From Mucilaginibacter frigoritolerans (GTDB taxonomy: Bacteria > Bacteroidota > Bacteroidia > Sphingobacteriales > Sphingobacteriaceae), in the NCBI RefSeq assembly GCF_007830615.1, contig NZ_VLLI01000002.1, forward strand, positions 186,001 to 250,000: a DNA stretch of 64,000 nucleotides, in the 5' to 3' direction. The notes under the pieces were generated by a model, which saw only the letters and a program-made list of their open reading frames with translations, ran no database searches and was not told where the DNA came from. The position numbers and the translations under genes were made by a program. This document shows positions 32,287-40,832 of the stretch, one piece after another (position 1 is the stretch's first letter; every line of letters begins with the position of its first letter).

Positions 32287-33465
32287 ATGAAAAAGACCAA
32301 AGCGCCTGGCATTATTGCCCATTTTGCAGGATGGCTTATATTTCTTGCTTTCCCATTTGTATTCATCAGTGCCGAAAATGATAATGACAATTATTTATCG
32401 CTGCTTTTAAGTAAAGAATATCTCTTATTCGGTATTTGTTATTTGCTGCTTTTCTACGCTAATGGCTTTTTTCTCATTCCCCGGTTGTTATTCAGGAAGA
32501 GACGTTGGTTATATGTGCTTACCATTTCGATACTTTTTTCAGGCGTATATTTTTTGAAGCCGTTTCACGGTCTGTTGAGAAGAAGTTTCTCCGGCCCCCA
32601 GATAAATGCAGTTCCTCCCGATTTTGACAGACCTGATGCAAGGTGGGATGGAAGGCAACCGCCACCGGATAATGGCCCTCCATTTTCTGAAAGGAATGGT
32701 CCACCGCGGCTTGGCTTCCCGGGGCCCGGTAAACATCCCGGAAAATTAGTGCTTCCTCCGCCTATTCGCGGCGGCGACACGACGAGCTTGTTCCTCTTTA
32801 TAGTGATTATCGGCCTAAGCACTTCTCTGGCTATAACGCAGAAATGGCGGGTATCAGAACAAAGGGCATCGAATGCAGAAGTTGGAAAAGCCAATGCAGA
32901 GCTTTCTTTTTTAAAAGCCCAGATCAATCCACATTTTTTATTCAATACACTAAATAATATTTATACACTAGCGCTAGAAGGAGATATCAATACCGCTGAC
33001 AGTATCATGAGGCTATCAAATATCATGCGGTATGTTACTGATGAGGTCTCCGAGGACTTTGTGCCTTTAGAGAATGAGGTCGAATGCATTGATAATTACA
33101 TTGATTTACAGCGCCTTCGTGCCGGCAAAATGACTGAGATCGACTACAGTATTAGTGGCGATGCCTCCGGCAAAGAGATTGCGCCGCTAATTTTCATGAC
33201 CTTTATTGAGAATATTTTCAAGTATGGCATCAGTAAACAGGCAAATAGTAAACTAATTATCAGGGTAGAAATTGCCGGTGATCTTATCAGCTTATTTTGT
33301 AAAAACCCAATCTATGAAGGGATAAGAACAGAACCGCGCCAGGGAATCGGAATCCAAAATACCGTACAGCGGCTTGACCAGCTCTATCCCGGCAATTACA
33401 CCTTAAACATCCACCGCACAGGTGATTTCTTTACCGTTGACCTCAAGCTAAACACCAATCTATGA
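32287..33465 (+). CDS. LytS/YehU-type sensor histidine kinase
   Basis: 392 residues from ATG 32287; the TTG at 32266 is less likely. Four membrane helices in the first 185 residues. Between helices 3 and 4 there is a proline- and glycine-rich stretch of about 50 residues (about 115-165). Then a coiled linker and the His_kinase domain: AQINPHFLFNTLNN with phospho-acceptor His216, and TFIENIFKYGIS as N-box, ending GIGIQNTVQRLDQLYPGNY. It phosphorylates the response regulator encoded by the overlapping next gene (4-bp overlap). Confidence 0.9.
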   Translation: MKKTKAPGIIAHFAGWLIFLAFPFVFISAENDNDNYLSLLLSKEYLLFGICYLLLFYANGFFLIPRLLFRKRRWLYVLTISILFSGVYFLKPFHGLLRRSFSGPQINAVPPDFDRPDARWDGRQPPPDNGPPFSERNGPPRLGFPGPGKHPGKLVLPPPIRGGDTTSLFLFIVIIGLSTSLAITQKWRVSEQRASNAEVGKANAELSFLKAQINPHFLFNTLNNIYTLALEGDINTADSIMRLSNIMRYVTDEVSEDFVPLENEVECIDNYIDLQRLRAGKMTEIDYSISGDASGKEIAPLIFMTFIENIFKYGISKQANSKLIIRVEIAGDLISLFCKNPIYEGIRTEPRQGIGIQNTVQRLDQLYPGNYTLNIHRTGDFFTVDLKLNTNL

Positions 33466-34160
33466 AGATCAAATGCATAGCCATAGATGACGAGCCGTTA
33501 GCACTTCGGCTGATTAGCGGATATATCAGCCGTTTTCCGTTTTTGGAGTTGGTCGGTACTTTTGAAAATGCCATGGCAGGTGCTGAGTTTTTAAAACATA
33601 ACCCGGTGGATCTGCTTTTCATTGATATTTTGATGCCTGACGTAATGGGGACCGAATTGGTACGCTCCCTAAAGAACAAGCCGATGGTTATTTTCGCTAC
33701 CGCTCATAAAAACTTTGCTTATGAAAGTTATGAATTAGCCGCAATGGATTATCTGCTTAAGCCTATCGACCTCAAACGATTTACCAAGGCAGTCGAAAAA
33801 GCGCAGGACTACTACAAGTATAAAAACGGTTTAGATAATGAAACAGAAGGCGAAAGCCTGTTCGTCTATGCGGAGTATAGAATGGTGAAGATTAATCTCA
33901 GGGATGTGGAATATATTGAAAGCATGGAAGCTTACATTAAAATACACACCATTGAATCCAAGCCTGTTATAACGCTGATGCCCTTAAAAAAGGTTTTGGA
34001 AAAGTTACCTGATAAAAGTTTTAAACAGATACACCGCAGCTATGTGGTCAATATTCAGAAGATCCGGTCTATCCAAAATCGCCGGGTGCAGTTAACTGTA
34101 GCGGAACTTCCAGTAAGCGATACTTACATTGAAAGCTTGCGCAACGCGCTCAATAAATGA
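33462..34160 (+). CDS. LytTR-family response regulator
   Basis: 232 residues. Receiver domain with acidic pair Asp9-Asp10, phospho-acceptor Asp55 in LLFIDILMP, and the conserved YLLKPID near residue 103. The C-terminal LytTR DNA-binding domain (about 130-230) has VKINLRDVEYIESMEAYIKIHT and FKQIHRSYVVNIQKI. It starts inside the last codons of the kinase gene (ATGA overlap), so the two are translationally coupled. The genes 34295-39103 directly downstream are the natural targets. Confidence 0.9.
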   Translation: MKIKCIAIDDEPLALRLISGYISRFPFLELVGTFENAMAGAEFLKHNPVDLLFIDILMPDVMGTELVRSLKNKPMVIFATAHKNFAYESYELAAMDYLLKPIDLKRFTKAVEKAQDYYKYKNGLDNETEGESLFVYAEYRMVKINLRDVEYIESMEAYIKIHTIESKPVITLMPLKKVLEKLPDKSFKQIHRSYVVNIQKIRSIQNRRVQLTVAELPVSDTYIESLRNALNK

Positions 34161-34294
34161 GTAAACTCATTACCTGTATTAGTCGAGAACCTATTTCATG
34201 AATACAAAATAATCATTCATCGAGTCATTTAGTAAGCAGTAAAATACAACAGCGACTTTCGGTTATATTTTAATTAAAAACTAAACGACAAAGT

Positions 34295-35437
34295 ATGAAA
34301 ATCCCTCAATTATTAATCCTGATGGTCATCTCTTTTGTGATGGCTTCATGTAAAAAGGACAGTAGTAACAGTTCATCGACTACGAGCAGTACTACTACTA
34401 CTTCTTCTTCAACCGCAACTAATACAGGTCTTGGAACTGCGGATAGTACCGGTTGTCCTACTTCAACCGGTGCCAGTAAAGTTACCTGCCTGGCACAAGC
34501 TTTTTTAGCTACCCTTACTACCACGCAGCAAACTTCAGTAGAACTGAGTTTAACGCTGGCAAATGCAAAAAACTGGTCGAATCTCCCAATAAGCCTGGCG
34601 CCAAGGAATGGTATTCAATTCAGCACACTTACAAGTACCCAGCTTTCAGCTGCATTAGCAATAATCAAAGCAACTGCCGGGACCGGCTATTCCATGGAAG
34701 GCTTTGAAAAGTTCCAGACGATAAGGGCTGCGGATGATTATTTAGGGTCTATGCAAAGCGGTTATGGCGATGGTAATTATTTTATCGCCTTCCTGGGAAC
34801 CCCAACCAATACCGGAAAGTGGATGCTGCAATATGGCGGCCACCACTATGCAGCCAATATCATGTTCAACGCAGGTGCCATGGTCGAAATAACCCCATTA
34901 CATGAAGGTGTTGAACCACATACCGGTTTTACCATCAATAACGTCACCTATACCAACCCGCTTACCAACGATGTGACCGGAATGCAAAACATGCTGGGTT
35001 CTTTTACGAGTGATGAATTGAGCACCGCCAAAATATCCGGGACGTTTTCCGATTGCCTTATGATTCCGGGTTCAACTACCAATACCATGCCGACCGTTAA
35101 ACAAGGCATCAAAGTGAGCGCTTTGAGTACCACGGCCCAGGCGAAGGTTTTGGCAGCCATGCAGCCCTGGATCAACGATATTGATTCGACGCAGGCCGCA
35201 ACGATCAGGGCCGCCTATAAAAGTGAGCTTGCAGACACTTATGTTTGTTATGCCAGCAATACCAGCGCAGTAGCAGGGACAGGAACGTCATTTTTAACCG
35301 CAGCCACTGATTACGTAAGAATAGACGGGCCTACTATATGGATCGAATTTTGTTGCCAGAGCGGCATTGTAATTCAAAATCAAATCCACTATCATACGGT
35401 TATGCGTGATCATTCACGAGATTACTTAGGATTATAA
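34295..35437 (+). CDS. DUF3500-domain lipoprotein
   Basis: 380 residues. Signal peptide with lipobox MASC (Cys19), then a 35-residue Ser/Thr linker, then a DUF3500 domain recognised by LGTPTNTGKWMLQYGGHHYA, HEGVEPHTGF and the closing IHYHTVMRDHSRDYLG. Histidines in GGHH, HEG and HYHT could bind metal. Function is unknown. It is the first gene of a set with HupE/UreJ and a TonB receptor, a neighbourhood seen in other Bacteroidota, so it likely serves the same uptake process at the outer surface. Confidence 0.82.
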   Translation: MKIPQLLILMVISFVMASCKKDSSNSSSTTSSTTTTSSSTATNTGLGTADSTGCPTSTGASKVTCLAQAFLATLTTTQQTSVELSLTLANAKNWSNLPISLAPRNGIQFSTLTSTQLSAALAIIKATAGTGYSMEGFEKFQTIRAADDYLGSMQSGYGDGNYFIAFLGTPTNTGKWMLQYGGHHYAANIMFNAGAMVEITPLHEGVEPHTGFTINNVTYTNPLTNDVTGMQNMLGSFTSDELSTAKISGTFSDCLMIPGSTTNTMPTVKQGIKVSALSTTAQAKVLAAMQPWINDIDSTQAATIRAAYKSELADTYVCYASNTSAVAGTGTSFLTAATDYVRIDGPTIWIEFCCQSGIVIQNQIHYHTVMRDHSRDYLGL

Positions 35438-35456
35438 AGTCCAAATTAAAAGCATC

Positions 35457-36836
35457 ATGTACAAAAATTCATATTACAGCAGTTGCCGCGCATTTTTGCG
35501 GCGACTGCTATTAATCACAGGTTTTATTACGTCGATAGTTTTTGCGCCGTCACACGTACAAGCACATCAGGCACCCTACACCGCGGTTTTCCTTGACGTA
35601 AGCCCGGACAGAGTTGGTGCCGAAATGCAAATTCCGCTGACAGAACTGGAATTTGCCTTTGGACATCATATAACCGCCAATCCTGAAACGCTGCTGGAAC
35701 GTTTGGGCCCTGAGCTTAAAGCCTATTTACTATTACATACGCACGCCTATAAAAATGAGGCATTACCGTGGACGGTAAATGTAACCAACATGGCTATGGT
35801 CAAGGAACAGCAGGTTGCAAGCGGGCCGCCTTTTTGGGAGCTTAGGGTTAACATCCTGTTATTGCCCCGGCAGAACGAAGATACGCGGAAATTTATGCTT
35901 GCGTATGACGGCGTTGTCCACCAGGTAATCAATCATGTTATTTTCGTAGCAGTTCGCAATGATTGGGAAACCGGGAGATCAGACTCCTTAACATCAAGGA
36001 GTGATCCAATGACCATCCGGATAAGCAGTGATAACAAAGTTCATCCACTGGAAATCAATATTGTTAAAGGAAATTCATGGACAGGCTTCAAGAACATGGT
36101 AAGCCTTGGTATGGAACATATCAAAACAGGGACAGATCATCTGTTATTTCTGTTAGTGCTATTGCTTCCGGCCACCCTGGTCGTGAAGTCCAAAAGATGG
36201 GCTGAGTTTGGTGGTGTCAAATACAGCCTTAAAAGGCTCCTTAAAATTGTAACAGCTTTTACCGCGGGTCATTCGTTAACCTTATTGCTGGGTGCTACCG
36301 GTGTATTAGTACCACCTTCCCAGATTATCGAAGTTTTGATCGCTGTATCCATTTTAGTTTCAGCCATCCATGCCTTAATACCGATTTTCCCAGGTAAAGA
36401 ATATTATGTTTCCGGCGGCTTCGGTTTAATTCACGGAATGGCTTTTGCTTCCATATTATACAACATGCAATTACATGGAATGACATTGATCCTGAGCATA
36501 CTGGGCTTTAACATTGGAATCGAAATGATGCAATTGTTCATTGTGGCGCTGATCATTCCCTGGCTCATTGTGCTAAGTCGTGGTAAAAGTTACGCTATTC
36601 TTCGGGTAAGCGGAGCTATAATCGCTGTTATTGCGTCGTTTGCCTGGATAATTGAACGGATAAGTGGCAGACCAAATGTCATTTCAGCCCATATGCAGCC
36701 AATATTTGATCAGGGTATTTGGTTTGTTGCGGGACTTGCAGGTATTGCTATTGCAAGCTTGTTTTTTAAGAGAGGCCGAAGATCGAAAATTCAAAGCAGG
36801 CCTTTACAGGTGGTTACCGTTAATTCTGCCAGTTGA
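35457..36836 (+). CDS. HupE/UreJ-family membrane protein with extracytoplasmic N-domain
   Basis: 459 residues. A signal-like helix (LLLITGFITSIVFAPSHVQA) is followed by a soluble periplasmic domain of about 170 residues starting HQAPYTAVFLDV, and then seven or eight membrane helices. The HupE_UreJ signature is SLGMEHIKTGTDHLLFLLVLLLP, with AFTAGHSLTLLLG and GGFGLIHGMAFA; the spaced histidines and aspartate are candidate metal ligands. Simple HupE/UreJ proteins carry nickel or cobalt; for this long form the substrate is not established. It overlaps the downstream TonB-receptor start by 4 bp. Confidence 0.85.
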   Translation: MYKNSYYSSCRAFLRRLLLITGFITSIVFAPSHVQAHQAPYTAVFLDVSPDRVGAEMQIPLTELEFAFGHHITANPETLLERLGPELKAYLLLHTHAYKNEALPWTVNVTNMAMVKEQQVASGPPFWELRVNILLLPRQNEDTRKFMLAYDGVVHQVINHVIFVAVRNDWETGRSDSLTSRSDPMTIRISSDNKVHPLEINIVKGNSWTGFKNMVSLGMEHIKTGTDHLLFLLVLLLPATLVVKSKRWAEFGGVKYSLKRLLKIVTAFTAGHSLTLLLGATGVLVPPSQIIEVLIAVSILVSAIHALIPIFPGKEYYVSGGFGLIHGMAFASILYNMQLHGMTLILSILGFNIGIEMMQLFIVALIIPWLIVLSRGKSYAILRVSGAIIAVIASFAWIIERISGRPNVISAHMQPIFDQGIWFVAGLAGIAIASLFFKRGRRSKIQSRPLQVVTVNSAS

Positions 36837-39103
36837 AATACATTTATACGTTAATAGTAGCTGCCTTGTTAACAAGCCAGGCAGTTGCGCAGTCCGGGTT
36901 TAGCTTGTCCGGTAAAATTATCGACAGTGCTACCCAAGTCCCGCTCAATGGTGTTACCGTTATTTTGCAACCTGTAAACCGCACTAACATCACAGATGAA
37001 ACGGGCCGGTTTTTCTTCAAAAACATCACAGCGTCCGCTTCCACAACGATCACTTTATCTACAGTAGGTTATCAAAAGATAACCTACCAGCTGTCTGATC
37101 TTAAAAACGGCCAAACCATTAGTATGGCACAACGGCAAACTCAATTAACCGATGTTGTTATTACCGCAGACAATCGGAATCCCTATAAAGCGATCAGCGA
37201 AACGGATATCAAATTGCGTGGTGTCTCCAATTCGCAGGAAGTTCTGCGTATCGTACCGGGACTTTTCATCGGGCAGCATCAGGGTGGCGGTAAGGCCGAG
37301 CAGATCTTTTTGCGTGGCTTTGATAATGATCACGGGACTGATATTAATATGAGTGTTGACGGTATGCCAATTAATATGGTATCCCAGGCGCACGGACAGG
37401 GTTATGCCGACAGTCATTTTATCATCCCGGAAACCATTGAAAGTACAACTTACGAAAAAGGTATGTATAATGCCGAAAAGGGAGATCTGGCCGTTACCGG
37501 TTTTGTAAACTTTAATACGGCTAACGCCATCAGCTCTGATATGGTTAAAGTGGAAGCCGGGCAGTTTAATACTTACCGGATATTAGGCATAGTGAATTTA
37601 TTAAATGAAAAAGCAAAAGCAAATGATCAATCCTGGTATGCCGCCTCAGAATACCGATACAGTGACAGTTATTTTGATAACCCCCAGCATTTTAGCCGGT
37701 TTAATTTTTTTACCAAATACCATGGAAAACTGGACGACAACAACTGGTTAACGATCAGTGCTTCCACTTTGTACAGCAAATGGAAAGCGTCAGGGCAAAT
37801 TCCGGAAAGCGCAGTAGATCAGGGAATAATCGGTTTTTATGGAGCGCTTGACCCTAATGAAGGTGGCGTAACATCCCGAACCAATGTCAATGCACAATTA
37901 CTTACGATATTATCTGATCACGACCTGATCAAAAATCAATTGTATTATTCCCGCTATAAATTTGACCTGCATACCAATTTCACCTTTTACCTGGTGGATA
38001 CTGTCAATGGCGATGAAATCCGTCAGCGGGAAGCCCGAAACCTATATGGTTATAATGGCAACTATATTCGCGAAAGTTACCTTGGCAATATAAAGGTTAC
38101 ATCAGAAGCAGGGCTTGCCGCGCGGTTGGATGCCACTACAAATTCCGAACTTTCACATACTGTGAATGATTTTACACTTATAAATCCAATTAAATTAGGT
38201 GATATTAAAGAACTTGGAACCGGTGCTTATCTCAAGGAGACCTTCCAGCTAAATTCCAAACTGACAATTAATGCCGGTTTGCGCTTTGATCAGTTTTATT
38301 ACCAATACAATAATAAACTCGCAAGTGATACCACACTCAGCGGAGTGGGTATATATAAAGCAAGCAACCACATCATTAGCCCAAAACTTAACCTCTACTA
38401 CCAGGCTACCGATAAAATGCAGTTATACCTATTAATGGGTAAAGGTTTTAACAGCAATGATACACGTGTGGTTGTTGCCGAAAAAGGATTGCAAACATTA
38501 CCCGCTGCCTATGGCGCTGATTGGGGAACGGTGTTCAAACCAGCGGCCAATCTTTTGTTTAATGCCGCTTTATGGTATAGCTACCTGCAAAAAGAATACG
38601 TATATGCAGGTGACGGCGGTACGGTTGACTTTACCGGCAGGACACAAAGAATTGGATTTGACTTTTCCGGGCGTTATCAGCCTATAAAAGCTATTTATTT
38701 AGATGCTGACCTAAATTATGCCCACGGCCGCGCTCTTGACGAATCCAGAGGTGATAATTACATTCCGCTGGCACCGGTTTGGAGTAGTACGGGAGGAATT
38801 ACTTATAAACTGAAAAACGGTTTGAACGGCAGTCTGCGTTACCGCTGGTTGGGCGATCGTCCGGCGAATGCCAGCTATAGTTTAAAAGCCGACGGTTACT
38901 TTGTGAATGATCTTGTACTCAATTACACTAAGCCTAAATATGAGGTAGGACTAACTATCAATAATCTATTTGGAGTAAAGTGGAAAGAAACCCAATTTGA
39001 AACCATTACCCGCCTCAAAGGACAGGCGGCTGTTGATGGAATTGCGTTTACGGCAGGGACAAAGTTTATGACAGTTGCCCATGTAAGCTACTTCTTCAAA
39101 TAA
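36833..39103 (+). CDS. TonB-dependent receptor (TTG start)
   Basis: 756 residues starting at TTG 36833, which overlaps the preceding TGA (TTGA). The start is supported because the signal peptide begins immediately (KYIYTLIVAALLTSQAVAQ) and no ATG is available. Order: signal peptide, CarboxypepD_reg-like domain (about 22-105), plug with VSNSQEVLRIVPGLFIGQHQGGGKAEQIFLRG, barrel ending MTVAHVSYFFK. The GQHQGGGKAEQ plug variant recurs in receptors next to HupE/DUF3500 genes. Probably imports a metal complex across the outer membrane. Confidence 0.87.
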   Translation: MKYIYTLIVAALLTSQAVAQSGFSLSGKIIDSATQVPLNGVTVILQPVNRTNITDETGRFFFKNITASASTTITLSTVGYQKITYQLSDLKNGQTISMAQRQTQLTDVVITADNRNPYKAISETDIKLRGVSNSQEVLRIVPGLFIGQHQGGGKAEQIFLRGFDNDHGTDINMSVDGMPINMVSQAHGQGYADSHFIIPETIESTTYEKGMYNAEKGDLAVTGFVNFNTANAISSDMVKVEAGQFNTYRILGIVNLLNEKAKANDQSWYAASEYRYSDSYFDNPQHFSRFNFFTKYHGKLDDNNWLTISASTLYSKWKASGQIPESAVDQGIIGFYGALDPNEGGVTSRTNVNAQLLTILSDHDLIKNQLYYSRYKFDLHTNFTFYLVDTVNGDEIRQREARNLYGYNGNYIRESYLGNIKVTSEAGLAARLDATTNSELSHTVNDFTLINPIKLGDIKELGTGAYLKETFQLNSKLTINAGLRFDQFYYQYNNKLASDTTLSGVGIYKASNHIISPKLNLYYQATDKMQLYLLMGKGFNSNDTRVVVAEKGLQTLPAAYGADWGTVFKPAANLLFNAALWYSYLQKEYVYAGDGGTVDFTGRTQRIGFDFSGRYQPIKAIYLDADLNYAHGRALDESRGDNYIPLAPVWSSTGGITYKLKNGLNGSLRYRWLGDRPANASYSLKADGYFVNDLVLNYTKPKYEVGLTINNLFGVKWKETQFETITRLKGQAAVDGIAFTAGTKFMTVAHVSYFFK

Positions 39104-39342
39104 GGAAACTTAATATCATATATACACTATTTAAGAAAAAACAATAATCAATGTTTCAGCCAGCACCTTTACTTTACCAGACAGAATTGTGATGCTCAAA
39201 TTGATGTTTAATATTTGATTGACCGGGTTGTTTGACCGGGCGGGGTTATTTACAAATTTGGCTGGATTATAATTTTAGATACCTTAGCAAAAGGACAAGT
39301 CAGGGGCTATTACCACGTTAATTGGCCTGGTAGAATATTTAA

Positions 39343-40452
39343 ATGGAAACCAACAAACCCACCCCGGAAATTCTTCAAACAAAACAACATTTCGAAATTC
39401 TAGATGGATTAAGGGGAATTGCCGCCCTGTCTGTTGTAACATTTCATTTTATGGAATGGGCCTACTCCAATTACAGCAAGAGCTTTATCGGACACGGTTT
39501 TCTGGCTGTTGATTTCTTCTTTTGCCTTTCGGGATTCGTTATCGGATATGCCTATGATGATCGTATAGCCAAAATGGGCATTCTTGAGTTTTTTAAATCG
39601 AGGATCATCCGTCTGCACCCACTGGTTATAGCAGGATCAGTGCTGGGCCTGCTGGCTTTTTTGTTCGATCCGTTTGGCGGCCATCCCGAATTGTACAGCA
39701 CCGGTAAAATCATCCTGGCATTTTTTTGCTCATTACTACTTATTCCCTTGCCTGTAATAGCCGACCGTAGTTTTAACCTGTTCAGCTTCAATGCACCGGC
39801 ATGGTCCTTGTTTTGGGAATATGTTGCCAATATTGTTTATGCATTTGTGCTTTATAAAATCAACCGTGGCTACCTGCTGTTGTTAACTATATTCTCGGCA
39901 GGGGCTATTTGCTTAGTAGCTTACCGTTCCGGTAATTTATTAGGCGGCTGGAGCGGCCCAACCTTTTGGGATGGGGGCGCCCGCATATCCTATTCTTTTT
40001 TAGCAGGATTGCTTATTTACCGTTCCCGCTACATCATCAAAAACAATCTGGGTTTTATCGGTATGGCCATATTATTGTTTCTGGCCTTTATAATGCCATT
40101 CTCAAAATGGAACTGGTTATCTGAACCGGTAGTAGTACTGTTTTACTTTCCCTTACTGATAGCTTTGGGCGCAGGGGCTACGTTAAAACCTGCATTAAAA
40201 AAGGTTTGCATATTTTTTGGAAAGATTTCCTATCCCTTGTACATGACGCATTATGCCGTGTTATGGATGTTCGGTAATTATTACGGCAGCCATAAACCGG
40301 GAACTGTGCAGTTGGCCCTCATCATTATAACTAGTTTAATCCTGCTGGTTGGGGCAGCGTATCTGGTAATGATAATTTACGATATTCCTGTGAGGAAATA
40401 TTTAAACGATAAACGAGATGAAAGGCTTGCCAAACAAAAATCTGGCGGCTAA
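39343..40452 (+). CDS. Acyltransferase family 3 (OafA/YrhL type)
   Basis: 369 residues, about ten membrane helices. The family motif FEILDGLRGIAALSVVTFHF (about 17-36, with the conserved His35) and FLAVDFFFCLSGFVIGYAY are textbook for Acyl_transf_3 proteins, which O-acylate sugars of surface polysaccharides or antibiotics using acyl-CoA. The C-terminus is basic and cytosolic. It stands alone 239 bp after the TonB receptor, so it is probably a separate unit. Confidence 0.87.
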   Translation: METNKPTPEILQTKQHFEILDGLRGIAALSVVTFHFMEWAYSNYSKSFIGHGFLAVDFFFCLSGFVIGYAYDDRIAKMGILEFFKSRIIRLHPLVIAGSVLGLLAFLFDPFGGHPELYSTGKIILAFFCSLLLIPLPVIADRSFNLFSFNAPAWSLFWEYVANIVYAFVLYKINRGYLLLLTIFSAGAICLVAYRSGNLLGGWSGPTFWDGGARISYSFLAGLLIYRSRYIIKNNLGFIGMAILLFLAFIMPFSKWNWLSEPVVVLFYFPLLIALGAGATLKPALKKVCIFFGKISYPLYMTHYAVLWMFGNYYGSHKPGTVQLALIIITSLILLVGAAYLVMIIYDIPVRKYLNDKRDERLAKQKSGG

Positions 40453-40527
40453 CTGTTAATCGACTATCACAAAAATTGTTTGCAACATTTTGCTTATCGT
40501 TTAGAACTTATGCTGTTCTCAAATTTT

Positions 40528-40565
40528 CTATAAAATGGTTCGAATTGTGCCCAGCCAGGGAGCCT
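40528..40565 (+). repeat. tRNA-3'-end-like repeat, copy 1
   Basis: CTATAAAATGGTTCGAATTG, then TGCCCAGCCAGGGAGC. It matches 45179-45215 almost base for base and shares GTTCGA and GCCCAGCC with the tRNA-Asn relic at 43351-43393. A terminator follows directly, as is usual for tRNA genes. The rest of the gap 40453-40832 holds no gene. Confidence 0.6.
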
Positions 40566-40571
40566 TGGCAG

Positions 40572-40602
40572 ACAAGCTGGTAAAAATACCGGCTTGTTTT
40601 GT
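40572..40602 (+). terminator. Rho-independent terminator
   Basis: ACAAGCTGGTA (40572-40582), loop AAAA, TACCGGCTTGT (40587-40597) then TTTGTTT. It lies next to the tRNA-like repeat and could be the original terminator of a lost tRNA gene. Confidence 0.8.
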
Positions 40603-40798
40603 TTAATTCCCTGTACATTCCGGAGCCATTGACCACAGTGTTACGGAATTGCAAACAGTTAATATTCTATACTATCTGGAAGTATAAATCCCCTCGCAGA
40701 TCCATGATGTTCCCTATACTTGATTATGCAATATATCTAAAAAACTTTATCCTCGGCAATATGAGCCACCATCCCATTTTTAACCAAAATTTAACACG

Positions 40799-40815
40799 AA
40801 AAGTGTAACACTTTT
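40799..40815. promoter_or_regulatory. Palindrome AAAAGTG-TAA-CACTTTT
   Basis: Perfect 7-bp arms 18 bp upstream of the DUF5916 gene. Position fits an operator overlapping the promoter (ACTTTTG part resembles a -7 box). The regulator is unknown. Confidence 0.4.
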
Positions 40816-40832
40816 GTTGCAGATAGCATCTT

